Shown here: positions 18,531 to 28,344 of the stretch, one piece after another
Numbering within the stretch: the stretch's first letter is position 1
Layout of the letters: the number at the start of each line of letters is the position of its first letter
Source of the DNA: Bacteroidota bacterium
GTDB taxonomy: Bacteria; Bacteroidota; Bacteroidia; Chitinophagales; LD1
Reading direction: 5' to 3'
DNA length: 64,000 bases
NCBI GenBank assembly: GCA_026391075.1
Contig: JAPLES010000021.1
Span: 62,001 to 126,000 of the forward strand
Notes under the pieces: model-generated
Seen by the model: only the letters and a program-made list of their open reading frames with translations
What the model was told of the DNA's origin: nothing
Database searches by the model: none
Translations under genes and position numbers: made by a program

Positions 18531-20189
18531 TTACTTGTGAGCTGTAAGCAAATCTGAATATTCGGTGGGGTTTCCAATTATTTCAATTGCCTTGGCTACT
18601 TCTGCATCGTTCTGATAGCTCTTCTTCACTTTGCCATAAGCGTAGTAATATCTTCCTGCAATTTCGTTTTCAAGAACGGTAACAATTTCTTTTTTGTTCT
18701 TGATAATGTCCTGCTCTTTATCGTGCTCTAATTTTTTGGCAATGGCATCGTAGTGAACTTTCACCGCATCAAAATATTTTTCCTCGGCAGCAGCCTCTTT
18801 CAATGCAGCAAGTTTGTCTTCGCTTTCTGTTTTGTAGCTGCAATCTTTTGTTTTTACATAAGCTACAAAATTGTTGAAGTCATCATCGGTTAATTTGAAA
18901 ACAGCCGCATCGGGAATAGTGTCGTGTGTAAGTTTATAATCGGAACAAAAATTGAACATGTAGTGTCGCAAGAAAAGTGTTTCCGCCAGTTTAGTGTGTT
19001 CTACTTTCGTAAGTTTCACATCGGGGTCAACTCCACCGCCATCCCAAACTTCTCTGCCGCCTTTTGTTTTGAAAGCAACTTTTAATGAATCAGGAATACG
19101 CTTCACGCTTCCATCTGCGTTTTTCTCAGCATAATTCAATGCCTGAATACATCTTCCCGTGGGGATATAATATTTAGCGGTAGTTACTTTCAACACGGTG
19201 TTATACGAAAGTGGTTTAGTTACCTGCACCAATCCTTTTCCATACGTGCGCTGACCAACTATCACAGCACGGTCGTAATCTTGCATGGTTCCTGAAACAA
19301 TTTCAGAAGCTGAAGCGCTGGAAGAGTTGGTGATTATCACTAACGGAATTTTTGTATCGCTCGGGTCGTTGAGTGTTTTGAAAGTGTTGTTCCACTCATC
19401 TACTTTTCCTTTTTTCGTAACTACCAATTGATTTTTTTCTACGAACACATTCACAATGTTCACCGCTTCGTTGAGCAAACCCCCTGGGTTGCCGCGTAAA
19501 TCAAGAACTATACCTTTCATATTCGGGTTAATGCGCTTCAAACTATCGAATGCTTCTTTTACATCCTTGCCCGCATTCTCATTAAATATTTTCAGTTTAA
19601 TACAGCCAATTTCAGGAGTAATCATTCCGTAAAACGGAACACTGTTCTCCTGAATTTCTTCGCGGGCAATATTGAATGAAAGCGGTTTTGAATCAAGTAA
19701 CGAAGTTCTGCGCTCAACAGTCAATGCAATTCTTGATTTGGGTTCGCCTACTAAAATTTTGTCCACGTCATCTTTCTTTTTGTCTTTGGTAGAAACCCCG
19801 CTGATGGTTTTGATGATGTCACCAACTTTCAAACCACTTACATCGGCAGGTTGATTTTGTGTAACCGAAATAATAACCGGATAGCCGTTCATCATTTCAA
19901 TTTCAATTCCCAAGCCTCCGAACTTTCCGCCCTGTTGAATCTTTGCTGTTTCTACCTGTGAACCAGAAAAATAATTAGTAAACGGGTCAAGGGTTTTGAG
20001 CATACCATCAATACAACTGCGCATGAGCTTCGATGGCTCCACATCATCTACGTAGTAAGTATTCACCTCTTTATACAAAGCCGAGAACACGTCAATGTTT
20101 TTCGATATTTCGAAATACTCATCGGCAAACGACATAGTGCCGAAGGCAAGGAGTATGAGGACGGATGCTTTTATGAGTTTGCTTTTCAT
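18531..20189 (-). CDS. S41 family C-terminal processing peptidase (paralogue 1)
   Basis: PDZ domain FGGLGIEIEMMNGYPVIISV; GIVLDLRGNPGGLLNEAV; NSSSASASEIVSG; GQRTYGKGLVQ. Confidence 0.92.
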   Translation of the reverse strand: MKSKLIKASVLILLAFGTMSFADEYFEISKNIDVFSALYKEVNTYYVDDVEPSKLMRSCIDGMLKTLDPFTNYFSGSQVETAKIQQGGKFGGLGIEIEMMNGYPVIISVTQNQPADVSGLKVGDIIKTISGVSTKDKKKDDVDKILVGEPKSRIALTVERRTSLLDSKPLSFNIAREEIQENSVPFYGMITPEIGCIKLKIFNENAGKDVKEAFDSLKRINPNMKGIVLDLRGNPGGLLNEAVNIVNVFVEKNQLVVTKKGKVDEWNNTFKTLNDPSDTKIPLVIITNSSSASASEIVSGTMQDYDRAVIVGQRTYGKGLVQVTKPLSYNTVLKVTTAKYYIPTGRCIQALNYAEKNADGSVKRIPDSLKVAFKTKGGREVWDGGGVDPDVKLTKVEHTKLAETLFLRHYMFNFCSDYKLTHDTIPDAAVFKLTDDDFNNFVAYVKTKDCSYKTESEDKLAALKEAAAEEKYFDAVKVHYDAIAKKLEHDKEQDIIKNKKEIVTVLENEIAGRYYYAYGKVKKSYQNDAEVAKAIEIIGNPTEYSDLLTAHK

Positions 20190-20221
20190 CTAATATCTAT
20201 TGTCTAACGTCTTTTATCTTT

Positions 20222-21895
20222 TTACTTCTTAGCTAAAATTTCTTTCATCTTCTTTTCATCCTTAATCACCTCAATAGCTTTTTTCAATTCGTTATCGCTT
20301 TTGAAAGAAGCTTCGGTGCGGCCGGTGTTCAGATAATAGCGGTCGGTTATTTCTTCTTCGAGCATACTTTTGATTTGCGATTTTTCTTTTTGCAAATCGA
20401 GTTGCTTATCGTGCATCATGGTTTTTTTCATTGCCTCAAAATCATCTTTGATAGCATCGTAGTATTTATCTTTTTCGGTAGCGGCTTTTAATTCGTCAAG
20501 AATCTTTTCGCTTTTGGTTGAGTAGTCGTAATCTTTCTTCGTAACCCAGTTTACAAAGTCGGTATAGTCAGCATCGGTTAATGTAAACGTGCGGGCATCA
20601 CCAATTTTTTCATGCTTGGCGCGATACTCATTAGCATAATCAAACAAATGATTTTTGGTAAGCAGGCTGATAGTAATGTTCGATAACTTCTCGGGCTCTG
20701 CAGGCACATCGGGGTCAATACCTCCGCCATCATACACGGTGCGTGCGCTGTATTTTGTTTTGAACGCCACTTTTAAGGAATCAGGAACACGCTTCACACT
20801 TCCGTCTTCGTTGCGCTCTGCATAATTAATTGCCTGAATACATCTGCCCGAAGGGATATAATATTTTGCAGTAGTCACTTTCAGTTTGGCGTTGAAAGGC
20901 AGCGAGCGTGTGCTTTGCACTAATCCTTTACCAAAAGTTTTTTGACCTACAATAACTGCGCGGTCTAAATCCTGCAACGAGCCCGAAACAATTTCAGCCG
21001 CAGAAGCCGAGCCGCCATCGGCTAAAACCACTACAGGAATTTTTAAATCAACGGGGTCGTTAATGGTAGGGAACGATTTATTCCACTCATCCATTTTTCC
21101 TTTGGTGGAAACAATTTCCAGATTCTTTTCTACAAAAACGTTGGCTACGTTAATAGCTTCGTTGAGTAAACCCCCGGGGTTACCGCGCAAATCAAAAATC
21201 AAACCTTTCAGTTTTCCTTTTGCTTCGAGAGTTTGCAAAGCATTTTTTACTTCGGCACCTGCGCGTTCGGTAAAACTGCTGAGGCGTATGAAACCAATTT
21301 TATCATCCACCATTCCGAAGTACGGAACGTTCTTCACTTTAATTTCTTCGCGCGTCATCTTCACCGTCATATCGCTTTCGCTGCCATCGGCTTGCAGGCG
21401 TTTGAACTTTACGTTTACATCGGTGCCCGGTTTACCTTTAAGCATGGCGCTTACCTGGTCGGTTTTATAATTCTTGGCGCTCTTACCATCTACTTCAATA
21501 ATTTTATCACCAGCCCGCAAACCTGCTTTTGCTGCAGGGAAACCTTCATACGGTTCAGTTACCATTACCCATTCGCCACGCGTGCCTATCACCGCGCCAA
21601 TGCCGCCATACTTGCCGGTGGTTTGCATGCGGTAGTCGTCCATATCTTCTTCAGGAATATAATCGGTGTAAGGGTCTAAGCCATCGAGCATTTGATTAAT
21701 GCCCGCGTGCATCAGCTTTTCGGGATTGAGTGTGTCCACATAATACGTGTTCAACTCTTTGTAGAGCGTGGTGAAGATGTCGAGGTTCTTGGTTATTTCG
21801 AAGTAACTCGGGGTATTGGTTAAAGCAATTCCTGCGAATGCAACAAACGCAATCATTGCGATAACAAAATATTTTCTGATTGATTTCATCGGCAT
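20222..21895 (-). CDS. S41 family C-terminal processing peptidase (paralogue 2)
   Basis: GLIFDLRGNPGGLLNEAINVANVFV; DGGSASAAEIVSGSLQDLDRAVIVGQKTFGKGLVQ; the ORF-track N-terminus upstream is repeat-derived. Confidence 0.92.
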   Translation of the reverse strand: MPMKSIRKYFVIAMIAFVAFAGIALTNTPSYFEITKNLDIFTTLYKELNTYYVDTLNPEKLMHAGINQMLDGLDPYTDYIPEEDMDDYRMQTTGKYGGIGAVIGTRGEWVMVTEPYEGFPAAKAGLRAGDKIIEVDGKSAKNYKTDQVSAMLKGKPGTDVNVKFKRLQADGSESDMTVKMTREEIKVKNVPYFGMVDDKIGFIRLSSFTERAGAEVKNALQTLEAKGKLKGLIFDLRGNPGGLLNEAINVANVFVEKNLEIVSTKGKMDEWNKSFPTINDPVDLKIPVVVLADGGSASAAEIVSGSLQDLDRAVIVGQKTFGKGLVQSTRSLPFNAKLKVTTAKYYIPSGRCIQAINYAERNEDGSVKRVPDSLKVAFKTKYSARTVYDGGGIDPDVPAEPEKLSNITISLLTKNHLFDYANEYRAKHEKIGDARTFTLTDADYTDFVNWVTKKDYDYSTKSEKILDELKAATEKDKYYDAIKDDFEAMKKTMMHDKQLDLQKEKSQIKSMLEEEITDRYYLNTGRTEASFKSDNELKKAIEVIKDEKKMKEILAKK

Positions 21896-22105
21896 AATAT
21901 AAAGGGACGAGAGCGAGGGACGAGGGGCGAGTAAATTCATCCCGATGTTTCGTTTCAGTTCTCTTCCGTTGTAAACATAAATTTAAACGCCAACACATTT
22001 GAATTGTTGCTGACGTTGAATTGTGATTTATAAACTTTTAAGACAGTGGAAAAATTTGAGAATTCGGAAATTCGAGAATTTGAAAATGAAACAGCCAATA
22101 CAAAT

Positions 22106-22330
22106 TCACGGCAAGGGGTCGTAGCCGTGACCGCCCCAGGGGTGGCAACTCGAAATTCTTTTAATGGTTAACCAACCGCCTTTGAACGGACCGTTTTTTT
22201 TTATTGCCTGCACGCCATAGTCGGAACAAGTGGGCGAGTAGCGGCAACTTGGAGCGAGCAATGGCGAAATGAAAAACTTGTATCCCTTAATGAGCAGAAT
22301 GAAAACGAAGGAAAAGAATTTTGAAATCAT
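22106..22330 (-). CDS. yidD: Membrane protein insertion efficiency factor
   Basis: [60 protein letters not shown]; start trimmed to 22330 to avoid overlap. Confidence 0.93.
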   Translation of the reverse strand: MISKFFSFVFILLIKGYKFFISPLLAPSCRYSPTCSDYGVQAIKKNGPFKGGWLTIKRISSCHPWGGHGYDPLP

Positions 22331-22337
22331 TGCTCTT

Positions 22338-22733
22338 CTATAAAGCGTTTTGAAAAAAAACGGCAGGTGAAATAATTTCTGTTTTCTTGAAAAACTTAAG
22401 GTCGAGCAAATCATGGTCACCGGTAATGATAAAATCGGCATGAATAAATTTTGCGAGATGGAGAATGTTGTTGTCATCTTTATCTCTGCAAATTTCGGGT
22501 ATTGTTCCGCTGGGGACAACCATTTCAAAATCGGAATCTGTTCGTGTCTTTATATCCTCAAGACTTGTTTCGTCTAACGAAAATTTTCCTTCCAGCTTTT
22601 CAAATAATTCATCATAAAGGAATTTTGAAATGTAGAGGTCGGTATATAACACGCAATAGCTATGAACCGACTGCGCTTTACCTTTAAAGATGAAGGAAGA
22701 GATTAAAATATTTGTATCCAGAATTATTTTCAC
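22338..22733 (-). CDS. PIN-domain toxin (VapC-like, COG1569 type)
   Basis: [58 protein letters not shown]. Confidence 0.87.
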   Translation of the reverse strand: MKIILDTNILISSFIFKGKAQSVHSYCVLYTDLYISKFLYDELFEKLEGKFSLDETSLEDIKTRTDSDFEMVVPSGTIPEICRDKDDNNILHLAKFIHADFIITGDHDLLDLKFFKKTEIISPAVFFQNAL

Positions 22734-22942
22734 GATATATCTCTGAAAATATCTTCTTCTGATTTGTATCCGGCTTTTGCCGCCACGCCTTTTAATTTTA
22801 CCCGTATGCGGTTTAAGTCTTCAAGAGCAAGTGTTCTTTTTACTATTTGCAACACATACTCCTGCTTAGAAAGTTTCTTTCGGGCTGCTGCCGATTTCAA
22901 TTTCTGAAGGGTAGCATCGTCAATGTTTATTTCAATACTCAT
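22730..22942 (-). CDS. Antitoxin of the PIN-domain TA module
   Basis: 70-aa RHH-like MSIEINIDDATLQKLKSAAARKKLSKQEYVLQIVKRTL; 4-bp overlap with the toxin ORF. Confidence 0.78.
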   Translation of the reverse strand: MSIEINIDDATLQKLKSAAARKKLSKQEYVLQIVKRTLALEDLNRIRVKLKGVAAKAGYKSEEDIFRDIS

Positions 22943-22956
22943 ACCTCAAATATAAT

Positions 22957-23457
22957 TCAAGCATTCAGTTTATTCAAACAAGCCAATATGGCTTTGGTAA
23001 CAGCTTCATACTTGGGCAGTGCCTTCCCTTTGTAGACGAACATAAGCGCGAGTTGTTTTTGCTGCCCGGCTAATTTTTCGTAGAAAAGAAGTTTGTTTAA
23101 ACGATAGGCTTCGCGCATGAGGCGCTTGATGCGGTTGCGGTCAACGGCATGTTTAAAGTTTCGCTTAGGTACCGAGAAACCCGCCTGCGCGGGATAGAAG
23201 GTGCGCAGGGGCTGCACCAAATAAACAAGGGTAAATCCGTTTATGGAAACAGATTTACCCTCTTTAAAAAGTTGTTCAATCAGTTTTTTGCTTTTGAGTT
23301 TTTCTTCTGCGGTAAAAGTGAATTTACCCTGCAGTTGAGCACTGTCAAAACCGGCAAACGATTTAGCAGCGGAAGTACTATTTAAGTCGCTTCTCGTCTG
23401 AAACCGTAAGTTTCTTTCTGCCTCTGGCTCTTCTGCGTGCAAGAACTTTTCTTCCAT
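22957..23457 (-). CDS. rnpA: Ribonuclease P protein component, with N-terminal extension
   Basis: [52 protein letters not shown]. Confidence 0.9.
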   Translation of the reverse strand: MEEKFLHAEEPEAERNLRFQTRSDLNSTSAAKSFAGFDSAQLQGKFTFTAEEKLKSKKLIEQLFKEGKSVSINGFTLVYLVQPLRTFYPAQAGFSVPKRNFKHAVDRNRIKRLMREAYRLNKLLFYEKLAGQQKQLALMFVYKGKALPKYEAVTKAILACLNKLNA

Positions 23458-23655
23458 TTTTTGTGCTCATTCTTTCTCTAAAGCCGTGTTTGTTTGCTCT
23501 CTTTCTGCGGCTTGGCTGGAATGTCCGTTTCATATTTTATTGGTATTTAAAATTATCCCTTTTCTACAAAAGGACGGCAAAAATAAAAACTCTTTCAACT
23601 TATCAAAGGAGATGGAGAGAATAGGTGAGAGGGAGAGGGGGAAAATAGAGGGAAC

Positions 23656-23689
23656 AAAAAAGCTCTTCCCCTTTGTGAAGAACTTTTTT
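23656..23689. terminator. Bidirectional hairpin terminator
   Basis: aaaaaagctcttcccctttgtgaagaactttttt. Confidence 0.7.
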
Positions 23690-23705
23690 GTTTATTGGGT
23701 TTTGA

Positions 23706-24137
23706 CTATTGTTTAGTTCCGATATAACCAATCGCATCACCTACTCCTGTTCCTGCAGTTACATGAATTAAAAAAGCTAATTGCTTAGAAGAGGTATTAT
23801 ATGCCTGGTAACCTGTAACCCCTTCCCATGTACTTCCTTGGTCTATAAAGGAAGTTATAGAAAAGACTCCATTGCTTTCGTAAACAGTTGCATTCATGGA
23901 TGTAAAATAACCTCCAGTTGTTTCTGAAATTTGTACATGCGTATTATCTACTTTGGTAACAATAATGGTAACACCAGTGTGGGGATTCTGTCCTACGGTT
24001 CCAGCTGTTGTGTCTGTTGCAGTGCCAAGGAATGTTCCAACGATATCAGTTGTTAGATCTTTCGTTTCCGTTTTAGTACACGAAGAAATAAGTAGTGCTG
24101 ATGCAATGATTGTAGTGAGTAAGAAATTTGTTTTCAT
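23706..24137 (-). CDS. Small lipoprotein of unknown function
   Basis: MKTNFLLTTIIASALLISSCTKTETKD lipobox. Confidence 0.7.
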   Translation of the reverse strand: MKTNFLLTTIIASALLISSCTKTETKDLTTDIVGTFLGTATDTTAGTVGQNPHTGVTIIVTKVDNTHVQISETTGGYFTSMNATVYESNGVFSITSFIDQGSTWEGVTGYQAYNTSSKQLAFLIHVTAGTGVGDAIGYIGTKQ

Positions 24138-24271
24138 AAGGATAGTTTTTAAATGATTTAATCCCTCAAACATAAAATATTTTTTAAAAAGTAAATTTTA
24201 AATTGACCATAGTAAATTTATAAAGACCTTTTGGCGTATGTTCTTTACTCTGCCTTGTCGAACTTTGAAAC

Positions 24272-24655
24272 ATGAAAGTTCATATCGGAGAAAAAATAAG
24301 GAAGCGAGCAGAAGAATTAAAAACAGGCACTACGGAATTGGGCAGGATAATCAATACTTCAAAACAAAATGTGTATGGAATCTTTAAGCGGGCCTCAATA
24401 GACACTCAACTTCTCCTCGAAGTGTCTAAAGCACTTCGGTTCAACTTTTTTCAGTTCTATGATTCTCCTGAACTCGCAAAATTCGAGAGCAAGATCAATA
24501 AAGAATTAGAAACGCTTCGGAGAGAAAACGAAAAACTAAAATCGGAGCTTCGAGCTCTGAAAGAGAAAAATGAACTCTTACAAAAGATAAATAAACTACT
24601 CGACCGAAAAGAGAAATCAGAAAAAAGAAAAACCGCTACTCAAAGAAAAAAATAA
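24272..24655 (+). CDS. HTH (XRE-like) protein with C-terminal coiled coil
   Basis: MKVHIGEKIRKRAEELKTGTTELGRIINTSKQNVYGIFKRASIDTQLLLEVSKAL followed by heptad-rich E/K region. Confidence 0.68.
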   Translation: MKVHIGEKIRKRAEELKTGTTELGRIINTSKQNVYGIFKRASIDTQLLLEVSKALRFNFFQFYDSPELAKFESKINKELETLRRENEKLKSELRALKEKNELLQKINKLLDRKEKSEKRKTATQRKK

Positions 24656-24720
24656 TCCTTTTGCCGTTTGGTGTTTAGTCCCGCATCTTCTGCTGACGTA
24701 ACTCATAAAGGTACAAAAAC

Positions 24721-24751
24721 AAAAAAGGCGCGAAACCCTCGCGCCTTTTTT
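24721..24751. terminator. Bidirectional terminator between the HTH gene and rho
   Basis: aaaaaaggcgcga aaccc tcgcgcctttttt. Confidence 0.85.
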
Positions 24752-24772
24752 AATTATAGTAGTTATGTTTGC

Positions 24773-26362
24773 TTACGAATTCATAGCAATCAAAAACTCT
24801 TCATTGGTTTTAGTGCCTTTCATTTGCTGCATTAAAAAGTTCATGGCTTCCTGCGAATTCATTTCGGCAATGTGGTTTCTCAAAATCCACATGCGCTGCA
24901 ACACATCTTTATCGAGCAGCAAATCATCTCTGCGGGTTGAAGAAGAAACAATATCAATAGCAGGGTAAATTCTGCGGTTCGAAAGTTTGCGGTCGAGCTG
25001 CAACTCCATATTACCCGTTCCTTTAAACTCTTCAAAAATTACCTCATCCATTTTAGAGCCGGTATCAATCAAAGCGGTAGCCAGAATAGTCAGTGAGCCA
25101 CCGTTTTCAATTTTGCGTGCCGCACCAAAAAACTGTTTTGGTTTTTGCATGGCGTTAGCCTCAACACCGCCCGATAAAACTTTACCCGATGAAGGAGCCA
25201 CCGTGTTATACGCACGCGCCAAACGGGTAATTGAATCGAGTAATATCACCACATCGTGTCCGCACTCTACCAGTCGTTTTGCTTTTTGCAACACAATGCT
25301 CGAAATCTTCACGTGCTTTTCAGCGGGCTCGTCAAACGTAGAAGCAATTACTTCGGCATTTACGTTGCGCTCCATATCCGTTACTTCCTCGGGGCGTTCG
25401 TCAATCAACAACACAATCAAATAAACCTCGGGGTGATTCTTGGCAATAGCGTTGGCTATTTCTTTTAAGATAGTGGTCTTACCGGTTTTCGGTTGACTCA
25501 CAATCATTCCGCGCTGTCCTTTTCCAATTGGAGTAAACAGGTCAACAATACGCGTGGTTAATTCACTTGGCTTGGTAAACAGATTCAGTTTTTCCTGAGG
25601 GAAAAGAGGTGTCAAATAATCGAACGACACGCGGTCACGCACGGCTTCCGGTGAACGACCATTGAGCAAATCAACTTTCAATAAGGCAAAATATTTTTCA
25701 CCACTCTTTGGAGGGCGAATGTACCCGCGCACGGTATCACCGGTTTTTAAACCAAACAATTTTATTTGCGAAGGCGATACATAAATATCATCGGGCGAAG
25801 AAAGATAACTGTAGTCCGAAGAGCGAAGGAAACCATAACCATCGGGCATCATTTCCAAAACTCCTTCTCCTTCAATAATAGCATCGGCTTCCACGCTGAA
25901 AATATCGGCACCTTTCTTATGCTGCTCACCACCACTGCTGCGCTCGTAGTTCGAAGTGTTTTCGTACGTAGTATGCTCTTCGTGTTGGTTGTTAGCGTTG
26001 TTGCTGTTGTTGGTATTGCTGTTCTGTGTAGAAGTAGTGGTGTTTCCGTCCACCGCTTTTTCAACGGTGTCTTCAATTGGTTTCTGCTCACTTGCCGGGC
26101 GAAACAAATTGTCTTCGTCTTTTTCTGCCTTATCCTTTAAATCGGGGTCTATCGGCTTGCGCGCTCTTGGCGGACGTTTGGTTTTGTCCTTTGCGGGCTC
26201 AACAGTTTCTGTTGTGGCTGCCGGAGCAAGCGCCTGTGCATCGAGCACCTTTAAAATAAGCTCTTGCTTTTCGAGCTTGTCAGTTCCTTTGATTTTCAAC
26301 TTGTCTGCAATTTCTTTTAACTCGGGCAGAATCATGTCGTTCAACTGAAGAATATCGTACAT
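24773..26362 (-). CDS. rho: Transcription termination factor Rho with Asn-rich N-terminal insertion
   Basis: [79 protein letters not shown]. Confidence 0.97.
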   Translation of the reverse strand: MYDILQLNDMILPELKEIADKLKIKGTDKLEKQELILKVLDAQALAPAATTETVEPAKDKTKRPPRARKPIDPDLKDKAEKDEDNLFRPASEQKPIEDTVEKAVDGNTTTSTQNSNTNNSNNANNQHEEHTTYENTSNYERSSGGEQHKKGADIFSVEADAIIEGEGVLEMMPDGYGFLRSSDYSYLSSPDDIYVSPSQIKLFGLKTGDTVRGYIRPPKSGEKYFALLKVDLLNGRSPEAVRDRVSFDYLTPLFPQEKLNLFTKPSELTTRIVDLFTPIGKGQRGMIVSQPKTGKTTILKEIANAIAKNHPEVYLIVLLIDERPEEVTDMERNVNAEVIASTFDEPAEKHVKISSIVLQKAKRLVECGHDVVILLDSITRLARAYNTVAPSSGKVLSGGVEANAMQKPKQFFGAARKIENGGSLTILATALIDTGSKMDEVIFEEFKGTGNMELQLDRKLSNRRIYPAIDIVSSSTRRDDLLLDKDVLQRMWILRNHIAEMNSQEAMNFLMQQMKGTKTNEEFLIAMNS

Positions 26363-26627
26363 ACTATTTGGTTTGATGGTAAAATTTTTATTGGATTGAT
26401 AAAAGCAGGGTAAACATTACGAAAAACATTCGCAGCAAATCACGTGGTTAAAATACTTTCCGAGATTTTTTATTTAGAACGAAACTTTAGTTGGAATGAA
26501 CTAAACGCTGCGAGAATTATTTCAGATAACAATGCAATGTTAGGCAAAGTTTCCGACTCACCAAATCTTTGTGTTCAAATAAGAACGAACCTTTTTTGCA
26601 CAATGAAATCATACAGCTTTTGCAAAC

Positions 26628-26665
26628 AAAAAATCCTTCCCGTTTTTTCGGGAAGGATTCTGTAT
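26628..26665. terminator. Intrinsic terminator downstream of dnaA
   Basis: aatccttcccg tttttt cgggaaggatt. Confidence 0.75.
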
Positions 26666-26670
26666 TTGTA

Positions 26671-26705
26671 TTGTCTCAATACTCAATACTAATTACTCAA
26701 TACTA
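26671..26705. repeat. Degenerate ACTCAAT tandem repeat at dnaA 3' end
   Basis: ttgtctcaatactcaatactaattactcaatacta. Confidence 0.75.
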
Positions 26706-26708
26706 TTT

Positions 26709-28154
26709 TTAAGAAATACTCATTTGAATTTTCTTCTGAATATCGGCTACTGCTTCTCTGAACTCCTGGTCAGTATCGATTAAATTCTGAACCGCCTGAC
26801 AAGAGTGAATAACAGTAGAGTGATCTCTTCCCCCAAAATGTTTTCCAATAACCTTCAAAGAATTTTTTGTATAGTTTTTAGCTAAGAACATAGACAACTG
26901 ACGCGCCTGAACAATCATACGCTTTCTGGTTTTCTCGCGGAGCATATCCACGTTTACACTAAAGTAATCGCAAACCGTTTTCTGAATGTAGTCAATAGAA
27001 ACCTCGCGCGAAATGCTCTTCACAAAGTTCTTGATAATCTTTTTGGCTAAATCCAAATCAACTTCTTTCTTATTTAATGATGCTTGTGCAAGAAGAGAAA
27101 TCAATGCTGCTTCCAGTTCACGAACGTTGGTGTTGATGTTGTAAGCAACAAACTCAACTACCTCACGCGGCAACTCAATTCCATCGGCATACATTTTCTT
27201 TTCAAGAATCGCAATACGTGTTTCAAAATCAGGAATCTGCAAATCTGCACTCAATCCCCATTTAAAACGGCTCAGCAATCTTTCTTCCATTCCTTCTAAA
27301 TCTCTTGGAGGACGGTCAGTAGTCAACACCAACTGTTTTCCGTTTTGATGTAAGTGATTAAAAATGTGGAAGAAAATATCCTGCGTTTTTTCTTTGTTAC
27401 CGAAGAACTGAATATCGTCCATCAACAACACATCAATCAGTTGATAGAAGTGAACAAAGTCATTCACCGAATTATTTTTTACCGCATCAAAAAACTGATT
27501 GGTAAATTTTTCACTCGATACATATAAGACTGTCTTGTTCGGAAAGTTTGCTTTCACTTCGTTACCTATAGCTTGTGCTAAGTGCGTTTTACCCAAACCA
27601 ACTCCTCCGTAAATAACCAAAGGATTGAAGGCAGTGCCTCCCGGTTTTTGTGCCACCGCATAACCCGCGCTGCGCGCTAAGCGATTGCAATCACCTTCCA
27701 CATACGAATCGAAATTGTAGTTCGCATTCAACTGCGGATCTACATTAATTTTTTTCAAACCCGGAATAATGAATGGGTTTTTAATTTGATTTCCATTGAG
27801 GAAATAAGGAAACCCAACTTCAGGGTTCTGATTGTTTCCTGAATTCTGGTTCGGATAATCCACAGTAGAAGGCGTGTTCGCGTTCGAAGAATTTTCTACC
27901 ACTATTCGGTATTCAAGCTGTGCGTTGCTGCCCAACTCGCGTTTAACTGTTTTGCGCAACAACGAAACATAATGCTCTTCCAGCCACTCGTAAAAAAATT
28001 GTGACGGTACTTGAATAGTGAGAACGGTTCCTTTTAATTCTACTGGTCTTATCGGTTCGAACCAGGTTTTAAAACTTTGTTGACTTACGTTGTCTTTGAT
28101 AATTTCGAGACAGCTGTTCCAAACGCTGCTAGCCGATTTTTCTTTCATGCTCAC
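26709..28154 (-). CDS. dnaA: Chromosomal replication initiator DnaA
   Basis: NPLVIYGGVGLGKTHLAQAIGNEV, LLMDDIQFFGNKEKTQDIFFHIFN, KHFGGRDHSTVIHSCQAV. Confidence 0.97.
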   Translation of the reverse strand: MSMKEKSASSVWNSCLEIIKDNVSQQSFKTWFEPIRPVELKGTVLTIQVPSQFFYEWLEEHYVSLLRKTVKRELGSNAQLEYRIVVENSSNANTPSTVDYPNQNSGNNQNPEVGFPYFLNGNQIKNPFIIPGLKKINVDPQLNANYNFDSYVEGDCNRLARSAGYAVAQKPGGTAFNPLVIYGGVGLGKTHLAQAIGNEVKANFPNKTVLYVSSEKFTNQFFDAVKNNSVNDFVHFYQLIDVLLMDDIQFFGNKEKTQDIFFHIFNHLHQNGKQLVLTTDRPPRDLEGMEERLLSRFKWGLSADLQIPDFETRIAILEKKMYADGIELPREVVEFVAYNINTNVRELEAALISLLAQASLNKKEVDLDLAKKIIKNFVKSISREVSIDYIQKTVCDYFSVNVDMLREKTRKRMIVQARQLSMFLAKNYTKNSLKVIGKHFGGRDHSTVIHSCQAVQNLIDTDQEFREAVADIQKKIQMSIS

Positions 28155-28344
28155 TGGGTCTTTAAAATGTGTAATAAATAATTGTGTGTGTCGTAAGGCA
28201 ACGTGAAAATGTAGAAAAGAAAGTTTACAAAAAAGTTTTTGCGTTTGTTTTTGTAATTTTTTTTTCAGGTGTGAGAAAAAATATTTTTTCGGAAAAAAGA
28301 TTTTGTTATCCTTCTTTTTTCAGTAAAATATTTTAGTTAGGCAC

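Noticed and set aside
22338-22528. Long N-terminal extension of YidD overlapping the PIN toxin gene
   Set aside because: YidD homology starts at MISKFFSF (22330); the upstream part is another frame of the toxin gene.
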